From SZUA-100 sp965248135 (GTDB taxonomy: Bacteria > Pseudomonadota > Alphaproteobacteria > Rhizobiales > Rhizobiaceae), in contig CBDFIN010000009.1 of the NCBI GenBank assembly GCA_965248135.1, positions 1 through 64,000 of the forward strand: a stretch of DNA of 64,000 nucleotides, in the 5' to 3' direction. The position numbers and the translations under genes are program-made. Below are positions 25,750 through 34,962 of the stretch, one piece after another; within the stretch, counting starts at the first letter, position 1; each line of letters opens with the position of its first letter. Under the pieces are notes generated by a model, which saw nothing but the letters and a program-made list of their open reading frames with translations, searched no databases and was not told the origin of the DNA.

Positions 25750-26716
25750 CATCACCTCCATAAAGCCAGCAGGCGGCACGGGAGTTACCGACGTCAATCA
25801 ATGGCGCCCGGCTGGTGGTACAGGGCGAAAAAGCTTTGGTGCATCTTGGATGAAACGAGCAACCGTCTGGAATGGCGTTCAAACGCGGCATCGAGCCCGG
25901 GATTTGTATTAACCTGTCTTCGATACTTTCCATTGAGGGAATAGAACTCATCAAACCGCTGGTATAGGGGTGCATTGGTGACTTGATCAGATTACGCGTG
26001 GTGCCGATTTCGGCAATCTGGCCGGCATAGAGCACCGCCACCCGGTCGGCGGTTTCGGCGATGACACCCATATCATGGGTGATTAGCAAAACGGCCGTGC
26101 CGCGCTCGTGGCAGAGCTTCTTTAAAAGCGCGATGATTTGCGCCTGAACCGAAACATCAAGCGCGGTGGTCGGTTCATCGGCAATGATCAGATCCGGTTC
26201 GGCGGCCAGCGCAAGGGCGATCACCACCCGTTGGCGCATACCGCCGGAAAACTGATGCGGATACCCGTCAATGCGGGTTTCGGGTGCCGGTATGCCGACC
26301 TCGTCGAGCAATTCGATGGCCTTTGTTCGCGCCTTGCTGGCCGAAAGCGGCAGATGGGTCTGAATGGTCTCGACCAATTGTTCTCCCACCCGGTAAAGCG
26401 GATTGAGGCTGGTCAGCGGGTCCTGGAAAATCATCGCAATGCGCTTGCCGCGCAGTTTGCGCATCTGGTCATGGTCAAACTGGTCGATGCGCTGGCCATC
26501 GAAGGTAATCGAACCGCCGGCAATGCGACCGGGAGGTTCAAGAAGGCCAATGATGGCAGCACCGGTGAGCGATTTTCCGGCACCCGATTCACCCACCATA
26601 CCAAGCACTTCACCGGCCTCGATGTCGAAGGAGATTTCGTCCACTGCGCGTAAAAGCGCCCGCCTTGTGGGAAACTCGACAATCAGATCGCGGACCTGGA
26701 GAAGGGGCTCACTCAT
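25742..26716 (-). CDS. oligopeptide/dipeptide ABC transporter ATP-binding protein, first ATPase (DppD/OppD type)
   Basis: A 324-residue ABC ATPase with Walker A (GESGAGKS), signature FSGGMRQR, Walker B (LIIADEPT), ITHD H-loop and the oligo_HPY tail (CSFHPRC). It pairs with the downstream ATPase in the usual heterodimer. It starts 3 nt after the DppC-type permease gene and overlaps the next gene by 8 nt. Complete. Confidence 0.92.
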   Translation of the reverse strand: MSEPLLQVRDLIVEFPTRRALLRAVDEISFDIEAGEVLGMVGESGAGKSLTGAAIIGLLEPPGRIAGGSITFDGQRIDQFDHDQMRKLRGKRIAMIFQDPLTSLNPLYRVGEQLVETIQTHLPLSASKARTKAIELLDEVGIPAPETRIDGYPHQFSGGMRQRVVIALALAAEPDLIIADEPTTALDVSVQAQIIALLKKLCHERGTAVLLITHDMGVIAETADRVAVLYAGQIAEIGTTRNLIKSPMHPYTSGLMSSIPSMESIEDRLIQIPGSMPRLNAIPDGCSFHPRCTKAFSPCTTSRAPLIDVGNSRAACWLYGGDDG

Positions 26717-26719
26717 AAA

Positions 26720-27667
26720 TCACCGCAACTTTGGATTAAGCGCATCGCGCAGCCAGTCGCCCAGAAGATTGACCGACAGCACCAGCACAGCCAGGGCCGC
26801 ACCGGGGAATATGGTTATCCACCATTCACCGGAAAACAGAAAATCCTGACCGATGCGAATTAGGGTGCCGAGCGAGGGTTGGGTAACCGGAATGCCGACA
26901 CCCAGGAAGGAAAGTGTCGCCTCGGTGATAATCGCCAGCGCCAGATTGATGGTCATGATCACCAGCACTGGTCCGAGCACATTGGGCAACACATGACGCA
27001 CCATGATCGTCAGCGGTTTAAGGCCGATCAGCTTGGCGGCCTGAACATATTCGCGCTCCTTTTCAACCAGCACCGAAGAGCGCACGGTGCGCGCATATTG
27101 CACCCAGAACGACAGGCCAATGGCCAGTACCAGCACCCAAAAGGCCGAATCCTCGCGCCGCAAGCTCGGGAAAAGGCCGGAAACAGTGCCATCAATCAAA
27201 AGGGCAATGAGAATTGAAGGAAAAGTCAGTTGGATATCGGCAATGCGCATGATCAGCGTATCAACAAAGCCACCGACATAGCCGGAGATTAAACCAAGAC
27301 TGATGCCAAGGATTGCCGCAAAGGCCACGCTGGCAAAGCCGACCGCAAGCGAAAGGCGTGAGCCGTACATGATGGCGGACAGCATGTCGCGACCCTGGTC
27401 GTCGGTACCGATCGGGAATTTCGCCATGCCATCTTCTTGCCATGAGGGAGGGGTCAGACCGTCCATCAGATCAAGGCTGGCCAGGTCGAACGGGTTTTGT
27501 GGCGAAATCAGTGGCGCAAATAATGCCAAGGCGAAGTAAAGCAGGGTGACGAAGGCGGCAACCATGACAACTTTCGACTGGCGAAAGGAATAGAAAATAT
27601 CGCTGTCGAGGGCCCGGGCTAAAAGCCCTTTTTCTTCGCTTGTTGCAATTGCCGGTAAATCACTCAC
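26720..27667 (-). CDS. peptide ABC transporter permease, DppC/OppC type
   Basis: A 315-residue inner-membrane permease with six predicted membrane segments, an N-terminal OppC_N region (LYFALALFAPLISPQNPFD) and the EAA loop region around EYVQAAKLIGLKPLTIMVRHVLPN. It overlaps the DppB-type gene by 4 nt and forms the heterodimeric channel with it. The PIGTDDQGRDMLSAIMYGSR segment is the conserved family motif after the first membrane span. Confidence 0.92.
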   Translation of the reverse strand: MSDLPAIATSEEKGLLARALDSDIFYSFRQSKVVMVAAFVTLLYFALALFAPLISPQNPFDLASLDLMDGLTPPSWQEDGMAKFPIGTDDQGRDMLSAIMYGSRLSLAVGFASVAFAAILGISLGLISGYVGGFVDTLIMRIADIQLTFPSILIALLIDGTVSGLFPSLRREDSAFWVLVLAIGLSFWVQYARTVRSSVLVEKEREYVQAAKLIGLKPLTIMVRHVLPNVLGPVLVIMTINLALAIITEATLSFLGVGIPVTQPSLGTLIRIGQDFLFSGEWWITIFPGAALAVLVLSVNLLGDWLRDALNPKLR

Positions 27668-28641
27668 GTGGCACCACCGGTCACGCGAATGCGCGGGTCA
27701 ACGGCAACGTATAATAGATCAACAATCAGATTGATGGTCACAAACAAGAAGCCGATTAACATCAGATAGGCGGCCATGATCGGGATATCGACATTTTGCA
27801 CCGACTGCAGGAACAGTAGGCCCATTCCAGGCCACGAAAACACTGTCTCGGTGATGATGGCAAAGGCAATGACCGAACCAAGTTGCAGGCCGGTGATGGT
27901 GATTACCGGCACCATGGTGTTTTTTAAGGCGTGGCCAAAATTGACGGCACGGCGGGAAAGGCCACGGGCCCGGGCAAATTTGATATAGTCGGTGCGCAAG
28001 ACCTCCAGCATCTCGGAGCGCACCAGACGCATGATCAGCGTCATCTGGAACAGTCCAAGGGTAATGGACGGCAAAATCAAGGCTTTCCAGCCCGAAACGG
28101 TCAACAGGCCGGTGGACCAGAAGCCGAGTTTTACCACTTCGCCACGGCCAAATGATGGAAGCACCTGGAAATTAACCGCAAAAACAAAGATCAACAGGAT
28201 GCCAATGAGAAATGTCGGCAGCGAAATGCCGACCAGTGATACGGTCAGAAATGTTTTCGAAAGCCAGGAATCACGATTCAGGCCGGTGTAGACACCCATG
28301 GGAATGCCCACGAGCATGGCAAAAAGCGCCGACATGAACGACAATTCAAGCGTCGCCGGGGCGCGTTTACCAATCATTTTAGCGACCGGCTGCTTGAACT
28401 GGTAGGAAGTGCCGAAGTCAAATTGCGCGGCGCCACCGATAAAGCGAAAAAACTGGGTCAGCACCGGTGCGTTGAGGCCCAGCTTTTCCCGCAGCGCTTC
28501 GCGTTGTTCCGGCGTGGTTTCTATGCCCACCATCTGGTTGACCGGGTCGCCGACAAAGCGAAACAGAGTGAACGAAATCAACGCGACGACAAACATCACG
28601 ATTATCGACTGAAAAATCCGCCGGATCATGAACGCGAGCAT
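27664..28641 (-). CDS. peptide ABC transporter permease, DppB/OppB type
   Basis: A 325-residue permease. It opens with a RRIFQSIIVMFVVALISFTLFRFVGDP-type N terminus (the PGDP motif of the family appears as VGDP), contains the EAA loop DYIKFARARGLSRRAVNFGHALKN and ends with the NLIVDLLYVAVDPRIR motif. It is the second gene of the operon, separated from the binding-protein gene by 235 nt that contains two stem-loops, suggesting differential expression. Confidence 0.92.
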   Translation of the reverse strand: MLAFMIRRIFQSIIVMFVVALISFTLFRFVGDPVNQMVGIETTPEQREALREKLGLNAPVLTQFFRFIGGAAQFDFGTSYQFKQPVAKMIGKRAPATLELSFMSALFAMLVGIPMGVYTGLNRDSWLSKTFLTVSLVGISLPTFLIGILLIFVFAVNFQVLPSFGRGEVVKLGFWSTGLLTVSGWKALILPSITLGLFQMTLIMRLVRSEMLEVLRTDYIKFARARGLSRRAVNFGHALKNTMVPVITITGLQLGSVIAFAIITETVFSWPGMGLLFLQSVQNVDIPIMAAYLMLIGFLFVTINLIVDLLYVAVDPRIRVTGGAT

Positions 28642-28732
28642 TGATCACCCCTCCCTGGAGACCCGAAATATATCACCGGACGTCTTGTCCGCATCAAGCC
28701 GGTCTGCACCCGATTCCCTTGTAGCCAAAAAA

Positions 28733-28762
28733 CACCGGTACCGGCAGTCCACGATACCGGTG
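28733..28762 (-). other. stem-loop between binding-protein and permease genes
   Basis: CACCGGTA at 28733-28740 pairs perfectly with TACCGGTG at 28755-28762 around a 14-nt loop. It lies inside the 235-nt gap after the periplasmic binding-protein gene. Such hairpins often protect the 3' end of a highly expressed binding-protein transcript or attenuate read-through. There is no T-run, so it is not a canonical terminator. Confidence 0.4.
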
Positions 28763-28832
28763 ATAACCTTGAACTTCGCGCAATCCATAAATCCCACGAA
28801 GCATGATCCGAAGACAGTTTTCCAAAGATCAC

Positions 28833-28860
28833 CCGCCCAGTTGTCAAAAGAACAGGGCGG
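28833..28860 (-). other. stem-loop directly after binding-protein gene
   Basis: CCGCCC at 28833-28838 pairs with GGGCGG at 28855-28860 with a 16-nt loop, 17 nt past the stop codon of the binding-protein gene. A processing or attenuation role is likely from position; no clear T-tract follows. Confidence 0.4.
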
Positions 28861-28876
28861 ATGATCAATTTACCGG

Positions 28877-30469
28877 TCAGTTCTTGTTGACGTAGTACAT
28901 CATGAACTGGTTGTCAGCGCGCTGTTCGAGCTTGATCTTGTTGGAAACACCCCAGGCCAGACCCTGTTGATGCAGCGGAATATAGGCCACTTCATCCGTA
29001 GTCATCTTGTAAGCTGCGGCAATCAGATCATCGCGTTTGGCCGGATCGTTTTCCACCAGGACCTGCTTGGCCAATTCGTCAACCTCGGGATTGCAGTAAC
29101 CACCGAGATTGAACGGGCTGCCGGCACCTTTTTCGTCACGGCAACCATGCAGATTGGAGATGACGTTCCAGGAATCAAGCGAACCAGGGGTCCAGCCGAG
29201 CAGGAAGAAGGAGGTTTCAAAGGCGTTTGAAGCCAGCACTTTAGCGAAATATTTCGACTTTGGCTGGGCATTCAAATTGACCTTGATACCGGCCTTGGCA
29301 AGCATCGAAGTGACCGCCTGACAAATTGCTTCATCGTTGACATAGCGATCGTTCGGGCAGTCCATACCAACTTCAAAACCGTCCGGATAACCGGCTTCAG
29401 CAAGCAAAGCCTTGGAAGCCGCCACATCGTAGGGATAACGCTTGAACTGGTCTGCTTTGGAAAACAGGAACGGAGAAATCATCAGCGCCGACGGGGTCGA
29501 CAGGTCGCGCATCACTTTTATCTTGATCGCTTCGATATTGATCGCCTGGTAGAATGCCTTGCGTACCCGCACGTCCTTAAACGGGTTCTTGCCCTTGACG
29601 CTGGATTCCAGCAATTCATCGCGAATCTGGTCCATGCCAAGGAAAATCGTCCGCAGTTCCGGCCCGGTCAGCGCCAAGGTTTCAGCGTTATCATTGACCC
29701 GCTTTAGGTCTTGCACCGGAACGGGATAGACCATGTCCATTTCGCCGGAAAGAAGGGCCGCCACGCGGGTTGCATCGGAAGCAATGGTGGTGAATTCCAC
29801 CTTATCGATATTGTGCTTGGGGCTATCCCACCAACCGCCGTTAACCTCAAGCGTGGTAGCAACGCCGGCCTCGTGAGAAGTCACCTTGAACGGGCCGGTG
29901 CCGTTGGCTGCCAGAGAAATCTTGGTAGCTGAATCATCTGATGCCGAAGTTACCTTGACGGAACCGTTGGCTTCTGCCCACTCCTTATCGATTATCGACC
30001 AGGTGCCCCATTCGTAGTGCAGGATCGGGTTTGGCGAGGCCAATTCAACGTCAACCGTATGGTCGTCTACCTTGACGAATTTTGCCCCTTTGGGAAGGCG
30101 TGTGGTTAAATCGGAGCCTTCGGAAATCACCCTGGCGGCGGAGAATACCACATCGTCAGCGGTGAAATCATTGCCGTTATGGAACTTAACGCCCTTGCGC
30201 AGATGGAACCGCCATTTTGTCGGTGACAGCACTTCCCAGCTTTCCGCCAATGCGGGTTGGATATCAAGGTCTGGTCCGCGGCGAATCAATCCCTCATAGA
30301 CATTACCAAGGAACCCGAGCGTAAAAGTTTCATTAAGCGAATAGGGATCAAGCGACTTCAGCGATCCCTGAAAGGCAAATTTCAGGGTTTCCGCCGAGCT
30401 TTGTGCCGCCCCCATGCCAAGCACTAAAGCACTTGCCAATAGGGCGGACTTAAGATTTTTGAATTTCAT
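28877..30469 (-). CDS. peptide ABC transporter substrate-binding protein (SBP_bac_5)
   Basis: A 530-residue periplasmic binding protein of family 5 with a Sec signal peptide (cleavage near AQSSAE/T at about residue 26). Conserved segments include LDPYSLNETFTLGFLGNVYEGLIRRG, LAESWEVLSPTKWRFHLRKGVKFHNG, FTADDVVFSA and VRKAFYQAIN. It is the first gene of the operon and captures the substrate, probably a peptide or related amide. The neighbourhood (M20 amidohydrolase divergent, ArgE-type deacylase nearby) suggests an N-acyl amino acid or peptide, but the sequence does not define it. Confidence 0.9.
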   Translation of the reverse strand: MKFKNLKSALLASALVLGMGAAQSSAETLKFAFQGSLKSLDPYSLNETFTLGFLGNVYEGLIRRGPDLDIQPALAESWEVLSPTKWRFHLRKGVKFHNGNDFTADDVVFSAARVISEGSDLTTRLPKGAKFVKVDDHTVDVELASPNPILHYEWGTWSIIDKEWAEANGSVKVTSASDDSATKISLAANGTGPFKVTSHEAGVATTLEVNGGWWDSPKHNIDKVEFTTIASDATRVAALLSGEMDMVYPVPVQDLKRVNDNAETLALTGPELRTIFLGMDQIRDELLESSVKGKNPFKDVRVRKAFYQAINIEAIKIKVMRDLSTPSALMISPFLFSKADQFKRYPYDVAASKALLAEAGYPDGFEVGMDCPNDRYVNDEAICQAVTSMLAKAGIKVNLNAQPKSKYFAKVLASNAFETSFFLLGWTPGSLDSWNVISNLHGCRDEKGAGSPFNLGGYCNPEVDELAKQVLVENDPAKRDDLIAAAYKMTTDEVAYIPLHQQGLAWGVSNKIKLEQRADNQFMMYYVNKN

Positions 30470-30667
30470 CCAGTTTCTCCTTGTTGCAATTTTGCGGTGT
30501 CATCTCGAACCGCGCTTGACGCCAACTAAGCACAAGTTTTCGCGGTCGTCTATCGGCTTGCAGGATCAAGCCAACAGGTTTATGCAGGCAAGTTGCAATA
30601 TCTGACAGCGACTGCCGAACCGCAGCTCGTTAATTCCAATCATTTTCCATCGGGATTGTTCCGCCAC

Positions 30668-31837
30668 ATGCCTATAATCAATCGTATTGCCGAGTTTCAT
30701 GATGAGATCGCTGAATGGCGGCAGAATATTCATGCTCACCCCGAACTGTTGTATGAGGTCCATCGCACGGCGGCTCTGGTGGCCGAAAAGCTGACCGAAT
30801 TCGGCCTCGATGAGGTGGCAACGGGCATTGGTCATACTGGCGTCGTTGGGGTGATTAAGGGAAAACAGACTACCAGCGGCCGGGTGATTGGTCTTCGCGC
30901 CGACATGGACGCCCTGCCGATGGAGGAGAAGACCGGCAAGGATTATGCCTCGACCATTCACGGCAGAATGCATGCCTGCGGACATGATGGTCACACGGCG
31001 ATGTTGCTTGGCGCGGCAAAATATATGGCCGAGACACGAAATTTCGATGGCGAGGTGGTCGTAATATTTCAGCCGGCGGAAGAGGGCAAGGCTGGCGCCA
31101 AAGCGATGATCGATGATGGCATGATGGATCGCTGGAGTATCAATGAAGTCTATGGCATGCACAATCGGCCTGGCCTGGCTGCCGGCACCTTCGGGCTTCG
31201 CCCGGGGCCGTTGATGGCGGCGACAGACGAATTCTGCATGCATATCGAAGGCGATGGTGGCCACGCGGCCCGACCGCATGAATCGACCGACCCCATTCTG
31301 ATCGGGACACAGATTTATCAGGCCTTGCAGGGAATTGTTGCGCGCAATGTCGATCCGCTCGATTCAGCGGTGCTTTCGGTTGCCGTCTTCAACGCTGGTG
31401 AGGCGTTTAATATCATTCCACAACGAGCAGAACTACGTGGTACCGTTCGTACTTTAAAGCGCGAGGTCAGGGAACTGGTTGAACTGCGAATGAATGAACT
31501 GGTAGCGGCCATTGCCACCGCGCATGGCGCCAGGGTTCACATCGACTATCAGCGTGGTTACCCGATGACAATCAATCACGAGGCTCAAACTTTCAATGCG
31601 GCCAAAGCAGCTCGCCATGTTTGCGGTGATGCCAATGTCGACACAAATCATCCTGTCTCGATGGGAGCTGAAGACTTTTCCTACATGTTGCTTGAACGTC
31701 CCGGCGCGCACATATTTATCGGCAATGGCGATTCCGCCAAGCTGCACCATGAAGAATATGACTTTAACGACGAAATAATCCCGGTCGGGTGCTCCTATTG
31801 GGCCCGGCTTGTGGAACAAACATTGCCCGTTGATTGA
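30668..31837 (+). CDS. M20 amidohydrolase (hippurate hydrolase / N-acyl amino acid type)
   Basis: 389 residues from ATG 30668; this start gives the typical N terminus (RIAEFHDEIAEWRQNIHAHPELLYEVH), whereas the in-frame extension to 30593 does not look coding. Metal-site motifs of the IAL/HipO clan are RADMDALP, MHACGHDGHTAML and FQPAEEGKAGAKAMIDDG, plus MHNRPG, and HAARPHESTDPI for the lid domain. It is cytoplasmic and hydrolyses an N-acyl or amide bond. It is divergent from the peptide transporter operon over about 200 nt, so imported acyl-amino acids are a likely substrate (inference). Confidence 0.88.
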   Translation: MPIINRIAEFHDEIAEWRQNIHAHPELLYEVHRTAALVAEKLTEFGLDEVATGIGHTGVVGVIKGKQTTSGRVIGLRADMDALPMEEKTGKDYASTIHGRMHACGHDGHTAMLLGAAKYMAETRNFDGEVVVIFQPAEEGKAGAKAMIDDGMMDRWSINEVYGMHNRPGLAAGTFGLRPGPLMAATDEFCMHIEGDGGHAARPHESTDPILIGTQIYQALQGIVARNVDPLDSAVLSVAVFNAGEAFNIIPQRAELRGTVRTLKREVRELVELRMNELVAAIATAHGARVHIDYQRGYPMTINHEAQTFNAAKAARHVCGDANVDTNHPVSMGAEDFSYMLLERPGAHIFIGNGDSAKLHHEEYDFNDEIIPVGCSYWARLVEQTLPVD

Positions 31838-31927
31838 GCAATGCAAAGCAGCAGACAGGGCCGGCAAAACGGCATTAGATCAATGGTTGCTGTTTTCAAT
31901 TTCCTTTATAACGGATAGGCTCGTCCC

Positions 31928-33034
31928 ATGTTTACCAGTGTTCCCCATACTATCTCCGCCGCTGAATTTACTGTTCCGTGCGAAAAACTGGGCGAGACGC
32001 TCACTTTCTTCCGCGAGAGACTGGGTTTTCGACTTGATATTATTGCGCCGGCCGACGATCCGCAGATCGCCGTCGTTAGCGGTTACGGCCTGCGGCTGCG
32101 GCTTGCACGCGGTGTTGAGGGTTCAGCCGGTAGCATCCGCCTGGTGTGTGACGATCCGGTTGCCGCCTCAAACGGAGAGGGGAAACTAGTCGCGCCCAAT
32201 GGCACTCACATCGAATGGGTTGCGGCTAATCCGCCCTTGGTGGTTCCACCGGCTAAACACGCCCTGATCGTTAACAAAAAGAAGGATAATTCCGACATCA
32301 TCGTTGGTCGCGCCGGCATGTGTTATCGCGATCTCATTCCCGGGCGACTGGGCGGCCATGTGATTGCCTCACAGATTTCCATTGCCGATGAGGGGCCGGT
32401 GCCGGATAACGTGCATTATCACAAGGTGCATTTCCAGATCATTTATTGCTACAAAGGTTGGGTGAAGGTGCTTTACGAAGATAATGGCCCGCCTATCCTG
32501 CTTAAGGCCGGGGACTGTTTTTTGCAGCCGCCGGAAATCCGCCACCGGGTACTTGAATCTTCCGCCGGTCTGGAAGTGATCGAGGTCAGCGTACCGTCCG
32601 AGCACTTGACCTATCTTGATCATGAGATGGAGCTACCGACGCCACAGCTGCGCCCCCAGCGTGAATATTCCGGACAAAAGTTTGTCAACCACAAGGCAGA
32701 GAAAGCTCCATACAAACCATGGCGATTGGCCGGGTTTGAGGCACGTGATTTGCAAATCAATGCGGCTACCAAAGGCGTTGCCGATGTCAAGGCGGCGCGG
32801 GTTTCGGGCAATCGCGGTCCCATAACCTCCAGCCATGACTGTCCGATGTTGTTCAGTTTTGTGCTCGAGGGCGCGATCGATCTTCAGGTGGAAGGCGAAG
32901 AGGTGGCGGTGCTGGAAGCCGGTGACAGTTTCGTTATTCCGCCGGATGTCAAGCACACGATTTCCGGTTACTCTGATGACTTGGAAGTGCTTGAAGTCGC
33001 CTTGCCGGGAGATTTTGAAACGCGGGTGTATTGA
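31928..33034 (+). CDS. VOC-cupin-cupin fusion protein
   Basis: A 368-residue fusion of three small beta-barrel-type domains: an N-terminal VOC/glyoxalase-like half domain (about 10-100, FTVPCEKLGETLTFFRERLGFRLDII), a first cupin (about 140-230, with VHYHKVHFQIIYCYKG and the second motif LLKAGDCFLQPPEIRHR) and a second cupin (about 280-365, with FSFVLEGAIDLQVEGEEVAVLEAGDSFVIPPDVKH). The first cupin keeps HYH plus a later His, fitting a metal site. The second lacks the paired early histidines (SSHDCPMLF keeps one). It may be a dioxygenase, isomerase or sensor. The 3' end overlaps the convergent cyclase gene by 67 nt. Confidence 0.75.
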   Translation: MFTSVPHTISAAEFTVPCEKLGETLTFFRERLGFRLDIIAPADDPQIAVVSGYGLRLRLARGVEGSAGSIRLVCDDPVAASNGEGKLVAPNGTHIEWVAANPPLVVPPAKHALIVNKKKDNSDIIVGRAGMCYRDLIPGRLGGHVIASQISIADEGPVPDNVHYHKVHFQIIYCYKGWVKVLYEDNGPPILLKAGDCFLQPPEIRHRVLESSAGLEVIEVSVPSEHLTYLDHEMELPTPQLRPQREYSGQKFVNHKAEKAPYKPWRLAGFEARDLQINAATKGVADVKAARVSGNRGPITSSHDCPMLFSFVLEGAIDLQVEGEEVAVLEAGDSFVIPPDVKHTISGYSDDLEVLEVALPGDFETRVY

Positions 33035-34962
33035 TCCATAACCTCAGTTTCCCGTCGACTCGACTGTAGTGTCCTGGCATATTTCGTTGTCGTATAGACC
33101 GGCACGTCACCTTCAAAACCCTTTAACGGGATTTTGGCGACAAGGTGCAGGCGCCGGCTGGTTCGTTCGGCAAAACCCGAACCCATTACCAGCGGCACGC
33201 CAACGGTTTTGGTGGCGGCCTCGAGCCTTGCAGCGGCATTCATTGCCGGGCCAATGGCGGTATAGTCAAAGCGCAGCGACGAGCCAAAATTACCGACGGT
33301 GCACACCCCGGTTTCCAGTGCTGCCCCGATCTTAAGTGGTGGCAGGCCACGGGCTTCAAGCTCAGGATTGGCCTCCTGAACCGCCTCGACAATGGCCTCG
33401 GCGGCAGCAAGACCGCGGTCGGCGTGGTCGCTTTGGTCGACCGGCGCATTCCAGAATGCAAGCACCGCATCACCCATGAACTTATCGATAGTGCCGTCGC
33501 GGGCAAAAATTTCACGAATGGCGATGGCAAGCAGATGGTTGATCAAATCGAACATCTGGTCTGCATTAAGATTTTGTGTTGTCGAGGTAAAATTGCGCAT
33601 GTCCATGAGAAGCACAGTGATCTCGCGCTTTTCTCCGGTCAGACCCGCTTCAGACTGTTGTGCCATGAGCTGGTCGACCACTGCCGGTGACATGAACTGG
33701 GAAAATTGCTGCGCCAGCACAGAACGTCGCTGCTCGGTGGCCCGATAAAGTGAATAGGCCTCCATCGTCACCACCAAAAAGAGCCCGACTGCCGGTTGAG
33801 CGGACTCATAAAGTTGATGCCGCCACAGATATGCAAGAAAGCCGGCCACAAGCGGGCTGGATACAATAATGATGACCAGCGGAATGGCCAACCACATGCG
33901 CTGAAACACGAGGCCGGAAAACAGGATGACCGCCATGGCCGCAATGCCAAACCATAGCCGTTCAATCCACAGGGCGTTGGTGGGTTTTGACAAAAAGGCA
34001 TTGAACAGGAGCTGCTCAGCTATAAGCGCATGTATTTGGCTGCCCAGGCGCAGGGTTTTGGTTGGCGTGGTATGAAATTGATCCATGCCGACGGCGTTAT
34101 TGGAAATAATGACGATAGCGTCTTTTAGCGAAGAAAGCGGTTCACCTTCCAGCAGCCCGACAACGGAAATTTTTGGAATATTGCCCCGACGCTCCCACAG
34201 AAAAACCTGGCCCTGCGGCTCCATTGGCAGGACCGTGGAGCCCAATTTCAGCGCGTCAAATCCATTGGCGTTCAACCGGACGGCAAGACTTTCCACGCCA
34301 GCGTAAAGACGCACTAGCTCCAGTGCAAAGGAGGGCCACATCTGATATCCTTGACCGGTTGATTGTAGCCAGATCAACGGTAATTGACGCAACACGCTGT
34401 CGCTATCGGGGGTGCTGCGAATAACCCCCAGCCCGGACGCGGCCTGATTGAGGGTGGGGATCGAAGCAATCACACCGCTAAATCCGGGCAGGCTTTGCGG
34501 CACCGCCCCAACAATCGAAATGCCGGTTTTTGGTGTCACCGGTTTAGCGACAGCTTCGTTACCGAGACTGACCGCCAGAACGGTGCGGGTTTGGGCAAGC
34601 GCTACGGCCAGAGCATTATCTCCTTCTTCTCCATCGGGCCCGGTATCGGCTTCGGGAAAAAACAGATCAAGGCCGATGACGGCAGCACCAGCGGCGTGAC
34701 TTTTCTCGACGACCTTGGCAATAATTTTCCTGTTCCATGGCCAGCGCCCGTATTTTGCCAGGGCCGCATCGTCAATGACCACTAGAACGATCGGTGTGTT
34801 GACATCGGGGCGTGGCGACAGGTTCTGGTAGAAATCAAATGTCTTGCCGCGGAGATAGGAAAGAGGGTTTTCGAAAATAATGTGGCCAAGCAACAGCAAC
34901 GCAGCCAGAGCAAGAGAGGAAAGCCGTAGTCGGTTAAAGCTCATTGCCGGTTTTTTCGCCAT
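32968..34962 (-). CDS. CHASE2-domain adenylate cyclase (class III)
   Basis: A 664-residue membrane enzyme. One N-terminal membrane segment (about 13-28), an extracytoplasmic CHASE2 sensor domain (about 30-325, with VVIDDAALAKYGRWPWNR and VIGLDLFFPE), three membrane segments (about 335-405), then a class III cyclase domain (about 430-635). Catalytic residues look intact: metal aspartates in LLMDMRNF and FMGDAVLAFW, the substrate lysine in DKFMGD, a Thr in YTAIG where adenine specificity is read, and Asn/Arg in AMNAAARLE. It should make cAMP in response to an envelope signal. It is the last gene of a four-gene operon and overlaps the PlsC-like gene by 29 nt. Confidence 0.88.
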   Translation of the reverse strand: MAKKPAMSFNRLRLSSLALAALLLLGHIIFENPLSYLRGKTFDFYQNLSPRPDVNTPIVLVVIDDAALAKYGRWPWNRKIIAKVVEKSHAAGAAVIGLDLFFPEADTGPDGEEGDNALAVALAQTRTVLAVSLGNEAVAKPVTPKTGISIVGAVPQSLPGFSGVIASIPTLNQAASGLGVIRSTPDSDSVLRQLPLIWLQSTGQGYQMWPSFALELVRLYAGVESLAVRLNANGFDALKLGSTVLPMEPQGQVFLWERRGNIPKISVVGLLEGEPLSSLKDAIVIISNNAVGMDQFHTTPTKTLRLGSQIHALIAEQLLFNAFLSKPTNALWIERLWFGIAAMAVILFSGLVFQRMWLAIPLVIIIVSSPLVAGFLAYLWRHQLYESAQPAVGLFLVVTMEAYSLYRATEQRRSVLAQQFSQFMSPAVVDQLMAQQSEAGLTGEKREITVLLMDMRNFTSTTQNLNADQMFDLINHLLAIAIREIFARDGTIDKFMGDAVLAFWNAPVDQSDHADRGLAAAEAIVEAVQEANPELEARGLPPLKIGAALETGVCTVGNFGSSLRFDYTAIGPAMNAAARLEAATKTVGVPLVMGSGFAERTSRRLHLVAKIPLKGFEGDVPVYTTTKYARTLQSSRRETEVMDQYTRVSKSPGKATSSTSKSSE

